Positions 26,450-33,693 of a stretch of 64,000 nucleotides of DNA are shown in pieces (the first letter of the stretch is position 1; every line of letters begins with the position of its first letter). Under the pieces are notes generated by a model. That model was not told where the DNA came from, made no database searches, and saw only the letters and a list, made by a program, of their open reading frames with translations. The stretch comes from CAWGCE01 sp964480915 (lineage in GTDB: Bacteria; Planctomycetota; Planctomycetia; Pirellulales; Pirellulaceae), in the NCBI GenBank assembly GCA_964480915.1, contig CAYZRS010000015.1:1-64000 (forward strand), written 5' to 3'. The position numbers and the translations under genes were made by a program.

Positions 26450-26557
26450 CTTATCCCCTACTTGCAACGGTTCTGATGAATTCAGTCTACTTGCTCGGGT
26501 ATGTCGTCGGCAAACGAATTGTTGGGAATCGCCGGTCACAGGGAGAGCCTCTCAGGC

Positions 26558-27496
26558 TCAACGAGTGGGCGACTCGAGGAGCGTAAGCGTCCGCCGGTCG
26601 GCATCTAAGCGAACGCGAGCCCCAAGTGGAAGCGTCACGTTGTCCTCGCCATGGCCGGCAGGGAAACCGGCAAGGATCGGGCCAGCAAAAGGGCTGAGGT
26701 GATCAGCCAAGACTTCGGACAATGTCAGGCCTGCCGCCGCTTCCCCGTTTTGGCACCGTGTGAATTCTCCCAACAGGATGCCGGCAACTTTTTCCAAACA
26801 ACCGGCCAGTTTCAATTGAGCCAAGAACCGATCGACGCGATACGGGGGCTCATCCGTATCCTCCAGCAGCAGCACATTGTTTTCAAAATCGATCTCGTAC
26901 GGCGTTCCCAGCAGAGAGCACACCAATGCCAAGTTACCGCCGACAAGCCGCCCTTCAACATTGCCGGGTCGGAAGGTCTCGCACGTTTCGAACTTGAATT
27001 CGGCCTCGGCCGATTTCGGATCGCCCAACAACAAGTGCCACAGCGATTTTTCCGTCTTGGCCGTGGGGCCGGTCGGACGACCATAGCTGTCGCTCGGATG
27101 GGGACCATGAAACGTCACCAATCCCGCCTCGCGCCAGAATGCGGATTGCAGTACGGTGTTGTCGCTGAACCCAAGAAATATTTTGGGATTGGCGCGCACC
27201 AGATGGAAATCGATCTGATCGACCATCCGGAGGCAGCCATAGCCGCCCCGTGCTGGAAAGATCGCTCCGCATGCCGGATCGGCGAAGGCAGCGTTGATCT
27301 CGGCCGCTCGCGCCGCGTCGTCGCCCGCCAAGTAGCCTCGTCGAGCAAGCACGTCACGATACGTTTTGGTTTTGAATCCCCGGTCGTGTAGGCACTGGAC
27401 TGCGCGATCCAACTTCACCGCATCGACGACGCCAGCCGGCGCGATGATGCCGATCGTATCACCCGTTCTCAGCGGCAGTGGAAAAACAGGTTTCAT
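26558..27496 (-). CDS. ldcA: Cytoplasmic LD-carboxypeptidase (S66, LdcA-like)
   Basis: A 312-residue S66 peptidase without signal peptide, of LdcA length. Motifs are PARGGYG, LGFSDNT (nucleophile Ser), VGGNLALV, and FPAGHGEDNVTLPLG with the catalytic His. LdcA removes the terminal D-Ala from murein tetrapeptides in the cytoplasm, giving the tripeptide substrate for the M14 peptidase encoded in the same operon. ATG 27496 lies 7 bases past the spmB stop; a TTG at 27514 would overlap spmB. It is clearly diverged from the secreted S66 enzyme at 10.7 kb. Confidence 0.92.
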   Translation of the reverse strand: MKPVFPLPLRTGDTIGIIAPAGVVDAVKLDRAVQCLHDRGFKTKTYRDVLARRGYLAGDDAARAAEINAAFADPACGAIFPARGGYGCLRMVDQIDFHLVRANPKIFLGFSDNTVLQSAFWREAGLVTFHGPHPSDSYGRPTGPTAKTEKSLWHLLLGDPKSAEAEFKFETCETFRPGNVEGRLVGGNLALVCSLLGTPYEIDFENNVLLLEDTDEPPYRVDRFLAQLKLAGCLEKVAGILLGEFTRCQNGEAAAGLTLSEVLADHLSPFAGPILAGFPAGHGEDNVTLPLGARVRLDADRRTLTLLESPTR

Positions 27497-27503
27497 GCGC
27501 GAC

Positions 27504-28064
27504 TCATCTGCCAAAGAATAGATAGCCCAAGAATAAGGCAGCGGTCAAACCGGCCGCATCGGCAATCAGGCAGGCCGGCAAGGTGTGACGAATCTTCTTG
27601 ATATTGACCGCACCGAAATAGACGGTCAGCACATAGAAAGTCGTTTCTGTACTGCCCATCATCAACGTGGCAGTGTTGCCAAGAAAGCTGTCTGGTCCAT
27701 GACTGTCAAACAATTCCAACATGACACCGCGAGCGCCGCCGCCAGACAAAGGACGCGTTAGCGCCAGCGGCAGCAGGTCGAGCGATTCTGCATACGCGCC
27801 CAGTCCGACTTGAGTCATGCACCAAGCCATCCCAAATTTCATGTCATCAAAAATGCCACTCGCGGTGAACATTTTGATGACGAACAAAATCGCCACTAAG
27901 TAGGGAATGATCATGATCGCCACGTCAAAACCTTCTTTCGCGCCGGTGACGAACGATTCGTACATCGGCACTTTGCGATACGCGGCGACGAGGATGATCA
28001 CCAAGATGACAAACGGAATCATCCATTGGCTGAAAATCGCCATGGTAAATTGCAAACCGCCCAT
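27504..28064 (-). CDS. spmB: SpmB-like nucleoside-recognition (Gate) membrane protein
   Basis: A 186-residue membrane protein of the spore maturation protein B family, with four to five hydrophobic helices and the conserved blocks RPLSGGGARGVM and MGSTETTFYV. SpmA and SpmB affect spore-core dehydration in Bacillus, but the gate domain also occurs in transporters. This organism shows no sporulation genes in the window. Strong GGAGG 6 bases before ATG 28064; the spmA stop overlaps this start (TGATG). In the murein operon, export or import of muropeptides or DAP is plausible but unproven. Confidence 0.87.
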   Translation of the reverse strand: MGGLQFTMAIFSQWMIPFVILVIILVAAYRKVPMYESFVTGAKEGFDVAIMIIPYLVAILFVIKMFTASGIFDDMKFGMAWCMTQVGLGAYAESLDLLPLALTRPLSGGGARGVMLELFDSHGPDSFLGNTATLMMGSTETTFYVLTVYFGAVNIKKIRHTLPACLIADAAGLTAALFLGYLFFGR

Positions 28065-28789
28065 CAATTGACCTCCATGTTTGGCACATCTGTTTTCGTA
28101 ACACCTGCGGGCATCGCATAGCGGGGCAGTTTGGAAAGCCAGCGAACGACGATGACCGCCACGATCGTGCTGACCAACGTCGTTAACGTGATCGCCCCCA
28201 AGGGGCCCGTAGGATTTTCGCTCCCAGCGAGCGAGCGGTATCCGATGATCGTAAACGGGATCAGCGTCACACTACTGGTGTTCATCGCCAAAAATGTTGC
28301 CATCGCATTCGTGGCCGTGTCTTCGGTCGGATTCAGCGTCTGCAGCTCACGCATCGCCTTCAATCCCATTGGCGTCGCGGCATTGTCGAGCCCCAAAATG
28401 TTGGCCGACAGATTCATCAACATCGCACCCTGAGCCGGATGCCCATCGGGCACTTCGGGAAACAGCCATCGCATCAACGGTCGCATCAATCGCGCCATAC
28501 TGCCTACCAGCCCCGCATCCTCAGCGATTTTGAGGAGCCCCAACCAGAGCGCCATGATGCCAATCAGTCCGATACAGATCTCGACCGACAACTTGGCCGA
28601 ATCGATGGCCGCCTTATTCAGCCGCTTGCCAGTTTCAATCAATCCCAGCGGACCCGGCGATACCTCGGCAGATTCATCGGTCGACTCGGTGGCAATGACC
28701 TCCGGCGACGTCAACGTGACATAAGCCCCCTTCCCGAATCCGTAAACGATGCCCAGCAAAAGCAACAAGAACCAAATTCGATTCAGCAT
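28064..28789 (-). CDS. spmA: SpmA-like nucleoside-recognition (Gate) membrane protein
   Basis: A 241-residue membrane protein of the SpmA family. It begins with a membrane helix (IWFLLLLLGIVYGFGKGAY) and contains NILGLDNAATPMGLKAM and NTSSVTLIPFTIIGYR, the family hallmarks. It probably forms a complex with SpmB, its immediate downstream partner. GAGGAG lies about 8 bases upstream of ATG 28789, and the start overlaps the end of the M14 peptidase gene by 7 bases, so M14, spmA and spmB are tightly coupled. Function outside spore formers is not established; see the transport hypothesis in the findings. Confidence 0.88.
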   Translation of the reverse strand: MLNRIWFLLLLLGIVYGFGKGAYVTLTSPEVIATESTDESAEVSPGPLGLIETGKRLNKAAIDSAKLSVEICIGLIGIMALWLGLLKIAEDAGLVGSMARLMRPLMRWLFPEVPDGHPAQGAMLMNLSANILGLDNAATPMGLKAMRELQTLNPTEDTATNAMATFLAMNTSSVTLIPFTIIGYRSLAGSENPTGPLGAITLTTLVSTIVAVIVVRWLSKLPRYAMPAGVTKTDVPNMEVN

Positions 28790-30405
28790 GAAGAGACTCC
28801 TCGTTGACTGGGATAAGACAGCACTCTGCCGGGCCGGGCCGAAAGTCGTTGACCGTCACGAACCACTAGGATACCCCGTACGATCACGTGCGTGGGGAGC
28901 TCGGCCTGCGTTCTCGACCAAATCACCAAGTCATTCTCGGCGGTTAACAATCCTGACGCCCAGCCCAACGCAGGATCGCAGCCTCCTTCATGCCATGCTC
29001 GAAAATCACTTGGCGTCACCACAGCCGGCATTTGCTGCTGACGAACCAATTGCACCGCAACCTCCGGCGACACGTCGCCGACGATGGCCAGCAGCCCCAG
29101 TTCCCGTGCCCGACGCATTTGCGTCAGAACATCGTCTGATCGGTCCGGCCGATTTAGATGACCGACCCAACCGACGCGAATCGGCAACGGAAGTTCTTGC
29201 ATCGATTCCAATGCTTGGCATCGATCGGCGTCGTCGAGTGCCACCGAACCGACCAATGTCGTCACTCCGTTAAGCGAAGCCTGATCCAATCGTTGTTCGA
29301 AATCGTCGGCAACCGGTGATAACGATTCGTCGTAGCCGACAACGCCGTCCCGCAGCTCTTGCCCGGCACCGTCGATGGCCTCGCGACCATCGCAACCTTC
29401 CAAGTCGCCAAATTCGACCGACATCATCGACTCGCTACACGGCCCCGAAGCGTACAGCAGACCCACGTCGACATTCGAGATACTCTTCTTCTTGGTGCGA
29501 ACATCAATGTTGCGAATCACAATGTCGTAAAGGTCTTGATCGTTTGCGACGGGCAATGATTCATACGAAGCCGTCCCTTCGCCCTCGATGTCCGAGCTGG
29601 CGATACCGGCCAACGCCGCCGTGAGAGCGAAGAAATGCAACTGAGTCAGCCAATCGTTATCCAGCTCCGGGCACCCGCCCGCCTCGATCAGTAAGGTGCT
29701 CACACCAGACGCCGACACGCGTTCACCAAAACATCGGGGCATGAATCCGGCGCCATAGCGAGACATCTTCTGCAAGCAGTGCGGTTCGGTCATCCGGCGG
29801 AGGTAGCTCCCGAGCGACTTGGCCCTGACTACGGAGGGCGTATCCGTATGTGCGGCATCTGCCGGTGGGACGAGCAGCGAAATGGCAGCTAAATGTTTGC
29901 CATCGATCGTGCGGCTCCGCCTTTGATTGTGAAGATTGAAGGCGAAATCAAACTGACCATCATCGATCAAGGTCGCCAAGATTCTCGCCTCGGGCGAATT
30001 GCACCGACGAGCATCACGATTGATATCAATGCCCTGAGCATTCCGCCGGGTCCAGGCGTGGGCTCCATCTGGATTCAACATGGGAATCATGACCAGGCGG
30101 CAATTTTGTAAGAGCTCCGCCGCCAGTGGATGGTCACTTCGCAAAAGATTCAACAGCTCGAGCAAGACGACGGTATGAGTCGGCTCGTCGCCGTGCATTT
30201 GCGACCAAAGTGCAATCTTGACCGCACCGCGACCCGCTTTCACGCAAAAGATATCGCGACCTTGCGCGGATTGCCCGATCGTGCCGACCTCCAGTTCGTC
30301 ATGATCGGCAGCCGACTGAAGAAAATTGGTGAGCTCATCATGAGCAATTCGACCAGCAACTTTGGTCGCAAGTCGAAAACGCGAATAATCGTCCCAGGTA
30401 AGCAG
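28783..30405 (-). CDS. M14 zinc carboxypeptidase fused to a degenerate amidohydrolase-like domain, CTG start
   Basis: With CTG 30405 as start the protein has 540 residues. Residues 60-275 are an M14 peptidase: H71 and E74 in SQMHGDEPTH, H159 in NLHNQ, E241 in LIEAGG. The frame has no ATG, GTG or TTG before GTG 30243, but 54 upstream codons continue the homology (RFRLATKVAGRIAHDELTNF, GTIGQSAQGRDIFCVK), and AGGAGT stands 6 bases before the CTG, 25 bases after the nagB stop. The C-terminal 250 residues resemble the ends of a D-aminoacylase-type amidohydrolase (YDIVIRN, AIDGAGQ, VIVRGILVVRDGQ, RPGRVL) with a shortened barrel and no HxH metal motif. An MpaA-like role, freeing DAP from murein tripeptide, fits the operon. 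Confidence 0.85.
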   Translation of the reverse strand: MLTWDDYSRFRLATKVAGRIAHDELTNFLQSAADHDELEVGTIGQSAQGRDIFCVKAGRGAVKIALWSQMHGDEPTHTVVLLELLNLLRSDHPLAAELLQNCRLVMIPMLNPDGAHAWTRRNAQGIDINRDARRCNSPEARILATLIDDGQFDFAFNLHNQRRSRTIDGKHLAAISLLVPPADAAHTDTPSVVRAKSLGSYLRRMTEPHCLQKMSRYGAGFMPRCFGERVSASGVSTLLIEAGGCPELDNDWLTQLHFFALTAALAGIASSDIEGEGTASYESLPVANDQDLYDIVIRNIDVRTKKKSISNVDVGLLYASGPCSESMMSVEFGDLEGCDGREAIDGAGQELRDGVVGYDESLSPVADDFEQRLDQASLNGVTTLVGSVALDDADRCQALESMQELPLPIRVGWVGHLNRPDRSDDVLTQMRRARELGLLAIVGDVSPEVAVQLVRQQQMPAVVTPSDFRAWHEGGCDPALGWASGLLTAENDLVIWSRTQAELPTHVIVRGILVVRDGQRLSARPGRVLSYPSQRGVSSC

Positions 30406-30429
30406 TGGATGACTCCTACGGTGTGCCCA

Positions 30430-32367
30430 TCAAACGTGCATCTCGGCTTTCCAACGTACAAATCCCTCAATGGCTTCGTACTCGGCCAAGCCTAACGCAT
30501 CATAAAGTTTCGCCGTTGCCGCATTGCGATCTTCCGCCCGCTGCCAAAACTCTCGCATGTCCGGACCTGGAAATAGTGCTCTGTCTTTTTGGGATTCGTG
30601 CTTGAAAATCGCGACCCGTTTAAGTTCCACTTCCTGGGGGCTGAGCGGTACTGCCATTTCGATGCGGCTGGGATCCCATTCCTGCCAAGCGCCCCGGTAC
30701 AGCCAAAAATCACAATCTTCGTGCCAATCGTCACCCCGGCATTGAATGTACGATTCGATGACCGCTCGCAAACATGTCCGATGAGTCCCATGAGGATCCG
30801 ACAAATCACCCGCGGCATAGATCTGGTGCGGCTGCACATCGCGAAACAGATTCCGAATCAGCTCGTAATCAGGCTCTGCTAACTCGTTTTTCTTCACCAT
30901 GCCCGATTCATAAAACGGCATGTTTAGAAAGTGGAGATGCTCTTGGGGAACTCCGCAACAGCGAGCCCCGGCGCGGGCTTCGGTCTGCCGGACCAATCCC
31001 TTGATTTTTCGAACTTCCGGACTGTCCACCTGCCCCACACGCTTGTTGCGAAGGAACTCGTCAACGTGTTCCTCCAGTTCGTGAATCCTTTCCGATTGAA
31101 CTTTGAACTCGTCGCAGTAGTCCGACACGAACTCGACTGCTCGCAAAGTATCATCGTCAAAGACAGCGATATTTCCAGAAGTTTGATATGCAATGTGAAC
31201 TTCGTGTCCCTGGGCCGCCAAGCGAATGATCGTGCCGCCCATGGAAATCACGTCATCGTCGGGATGAGGCGAGAAGACCAAAATGCGTTTGGGGAAAATC
31301 GCATCGCGAGGCCGCGCCACATCGCCCGGTTGCTTCATGCTGTCCGGCTTGCCGCCTGGCCAACCGGAAATCGTTCCTTGCAGATGGCGGAAGACGCTCA
31401 GGTTGATGTCGTAAGCCGAACCGTGCTCGGTCAGCAAGTCTTGCAATCCTTCTTCGTTGTAATCGGACTCGGTGAGCTTCAGGATCGCCTTCCCGACTTT
31501 GCCGGCCAACCAAATGACCGCCTTACGAATCAGCTGCGGGTGCCACTCAACCTGACCGATGAGCCAAGGGCACTTGCAACGCGTCAGCGAGGCGGCCGCC
31601 GCTTCGTCAAGCATGACAACGGCATTCTCGTGCAACTGCAAGTAAGTTGCCGGTATCGTCGGTGTTAGCTCTCCCTCCACCGAACGAGCAATAATGTCTG
31701 CTTTGTTTTCACCGAAGGCCAGCATGAAAATGCGTTTGGCTCGCAGAATCGTGCCGACCCCCATCGTGATGGCCCGCCGTGGCACATGTTCAGCACCGAA
31801 AAAATCACTCGCCGCATCGATCCGCGTGACTCGATCGAGCGTAATCAATCGGGTCAACGATTTTTCGTCCGAACCTGGTTCGTTGAAGCCGATATGCCCG
31901 GTGCGTCCGATGCCCAATAGCTGGATATCAATCCCCCCATGCGCCTCAATCTTTTTCTCGTACTGTCGGCAATAGTCGGCAACCTGCTCAATTGGGATCG
32001 TTCCGTCGGGAAGATGCACGTTGTCAGGATCAATATCGATCAGATCAAACAAGTGCTCGCGCATGAATCGGACATAACTTTGCAGCTCGTCCGGTTCGAT
32101 CGGGTGGTACTCGTCCAAGTTAAATGTCACGACATTGGAAAAGGAGAGCCCTTCTTCCTCGTGCATACGGACAAGTTCTTTATAAATCCCCTTGGGGGTC
32201 GAACCGGTCGCCAAACCCAACACGCACTGCTGACCTGCCGCCTGACGTTCTCGAATGAGTGCCGCGATAGAATCTGCCACGGACTGGGACACATCGGTCG
32301 ACTTGGCAAAAATATCGCATCGGATGCGCTCGCGCCGAACGATTCGCTGGTGGTCCTCAACAAGCAT
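30430..32367 (-). CDS. nagB: Glucosamine-6-phosphate deaminase fused to PIG-L (LmbE) deacetylase
   Basis: A 645-residue fusion. Residues 1-270 are NagB: LATGSTPKGIY, NLDEYHPI (catalytic Asp) and GIGRTGHIGFNEPGS (active-site His and Glu). Residues about 360-600 are a PIG-L zinc deacetylase with PHPDDDV and DPHGTHRTC. Similar fusions are known in Bacteroidetes. No NagA is present in this window, so the PIG-L half may deacetylate GlcNAc-6-P to GlcN-6-P for the NagB half, giving fructose-6-P and ammonia; that coupling is inference. ATG 32367 follows AAGGGG and starts the conserved part; the frame is open upstream to 32589. It heads the seven-gene minus-strand operon and is divergent from the Gfo/Idh/MocA gene. 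Confidence 0.92.
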   Translation of the reverse strand: MLVEDHQRIVRRERIRCDIFAKSTDVSQSVADSIAALIRERQAAGQQCVLGLATGSTPKGIYKELVRMHEEEGLSFSNVVTFNLDEYHPIEPDELQSYVRFMREHLFDLIDIDPDNVHLPDGTIPIEQVADYCRQYEKKIEAHGGIDIQLLGIGRTGHIGFNEPGSDEKSLTRLITLDRVTRIDAASDFFGAEHVPRRAITMGVGTILRAKRIFMLAFGENKADIIARSVEGELTPTIPATYLQLHENAVVMLDEAAAASLTRCKCPWLIGQVEWHPQLIRKAVIWLAGKVGKAILKLTESDYNEEGLQDLLTEHGSAYDINLSVFRHLQGTISGWPGGKPDSMKQPGDVARPRDAIFPKRILVFSPHPDDDVISMGGTIIRLAAQGHEVHIAYQTSGNIAVFDDDTLRAVEFVSDYCDEFKVQSERIHELEEHVDEFLRNKRVGQVDSPEVRKIKGLVRQTEARAGARCCGVPQEHLHFLNMPFYESGMVKKNELAEPDYELIRNLFRDVQPHQIYAAGDLSDPHGTHRTCLRAVIESYIQCRGDDWHEDCDFWLYRGAWQEWDPSRIEMAVPLSPQEVELKRVAIFKHESQKDRALFPGPDMREFWQRAEDRNAATAKLYDALGLAEYEAIEGFVRWKAEMHV

Positions 32368-32615
32368 CACGAGCCCCTTCGTTCTGTTGCTTCGTTTGTT
32401 GCTTCCCTTTTTGGGGACTTCAGTCCAGCAAAAGGTCGAGCATTTGCTGCCGTATTCTACACCATCGATCCCCCTTTTCGTAACTCGTCCCGTTTTTCGT
32501 TGTCTGCACTTCGGGTACGTTGGACGCCAAACGCAAATCATGAGTCGCTGGGCCGCTGCTCCAGGGCAATACCCAGCACTCAACGACAAGGATGGTCACG
32601 GAAAGAGAGACGAAG

Positions 32616-33689
32616 ATGCCAACATCCATTGGAATCATTGGGGCCGGTGCCATCGCCAAACGCCACGCCAAGGCGGCTGTCGATTCGAACGTGGCTGTCC
32701 GCTACATCGTGGACACCGATCTAGCGAGAGCCGAAGAATTGGCCGCCACTTGCGATGCGTCGGCAACCGACGACCTGGCGCAACTACTCGACGATGGCGA
32801 AGTTGCCGGAGTGGTTGTCGCGGTCCCAAATTCCCTACACCGTCCGTTGACGCTGCAAGCGATCCAAGCGGGCAAAGATGTTCTGCTAGAAAAACCGATG
32901 GGCCTGACCGTCGCCGAATGTGACGAAATCAATGCGGCCGTCGCAGCGAGCGAACGCATTCTGCAAGTCGGCCTCGTCAATCGCTATTCGGCGGTCGGCC
33001 ACAGCGCCAAACAATGGATCGAAGAAGGCAAACTAGGCAGCCTCTATCACATCAAGGCGCAAATTTATCGACGACGAGGCGTCCCGGGGCTCGGCGGCTG
33101 GTTTACGACGAAGTCGATGTCGGGCGGCGGAGCGATGATTGATATTGGTGTCCACGCCATCGATCTCGCCATGCACCTGGCCGCTTTCCCACAACCGAAA
33201 CAGGTGCTTGGAAAGGTCTACAACAAGTTTGGTTGCCGCATGGAAGACTATGTGTATGAAGACATGTGGGCCGGACCGCCCCGGCTAGACGGAGTTTGCG
33301 ACGTCGATGATTCAGCTCACGCGATGATCCTTTTGGCACCTGACATTTCCTTTGAGCTCAACGTCACCTGGGCCGGCAACTTCCCCACCGGTGCCCTGCC
33401 TGAATCGATGATGGGCTTCTTCGGTGACCAAGGCGGGATGACGTTCAAATTTGAAGGAGAGCAATTGCAGGTAGCCACGGAATCGTCAGGCCACAATGTC
33501 GACACCACAGTCAAGTTGCGACACCGCGACCAATTCGCGGAGCAGATGGCCGACTTTGCCCAGGCGATTGAAACGCGGATCGTGCGAGGAGCTACCGGCG
33601 AGCAGGCTGCCACCGTTCAGCGGGTCATCGAAGCGGTCTACGACTCGAGCAAACAGAACGCGGCGATTTCCTTCGACTCCTTCGACTAG
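32616..33689 (+). CDS. Gfo/Idh/MocA family oxidoreductase
   Basis: A 357-residue NAD(P)-dependent dehydrogenase. The Rossmann start GIIGAGAIAKRHAKA and the family EKP motif (LLEKPMGLTVAE) are followed by the C-terminal alpha/beta domain with GGGAMIDIGVHAIDLAMHL. Family members oxidise sugars, inositols or amino-sugar derivatives; the substrate cannot be read from the sequence. The ATG at 32616 is preferred over 32592 because the Rossmann strand follows within four residues. It is divergent from nagB and at the edge of the PG locus, so a role with amino sugars is possible. It converges on the TMTC-like gene, 4 bases apart. Confidence 0.9.
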   Translation: MPTSIGIIGAGAIAKRHAKAAVDSNVAVRYIVDTDLARAEELAATCDASATDDLAQLLDDGEVAGVVVAVPNSLHRPLTLQAIQAGKDVLLEKPMGLTVAECDEINAAVAASERILQVGLVNRYSAVGHSAKQWIEEGKLGSLYHIKAQIYRRRGVPGLGGWFTTKSMSGGGAMIDIGVHAIDLAMHLAAFPQPKQVLGKVYNKFGCRMEDYVYEDMWAGPPRLDGVCDVDDSAHAMILLAPDISFELNVTWAGNFPTGALPESMMGFFGDQGGMTFKFEGEQLQVATESSGHNVDTTVKLRHRDQFAEQMADFAQAIETRIVRGATGEQAATVQRVIEAVYDSSKQNAAISFDSFD

Positions 33690-33693
33690 GTCG

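Noticed and set aside
25199..26476. Long open frame antisense to the dockerin amidase
   Set aside because: It mirrors the codon pattern of the real gene, and its translation shows no domain or plausible composition.
27504..28789. SpmA/SpmB as evidence of sporulation
   Set aside because: No other sporulation gene is present, and the neighbours are murein enzymes; the family is not restricted to spore formers.
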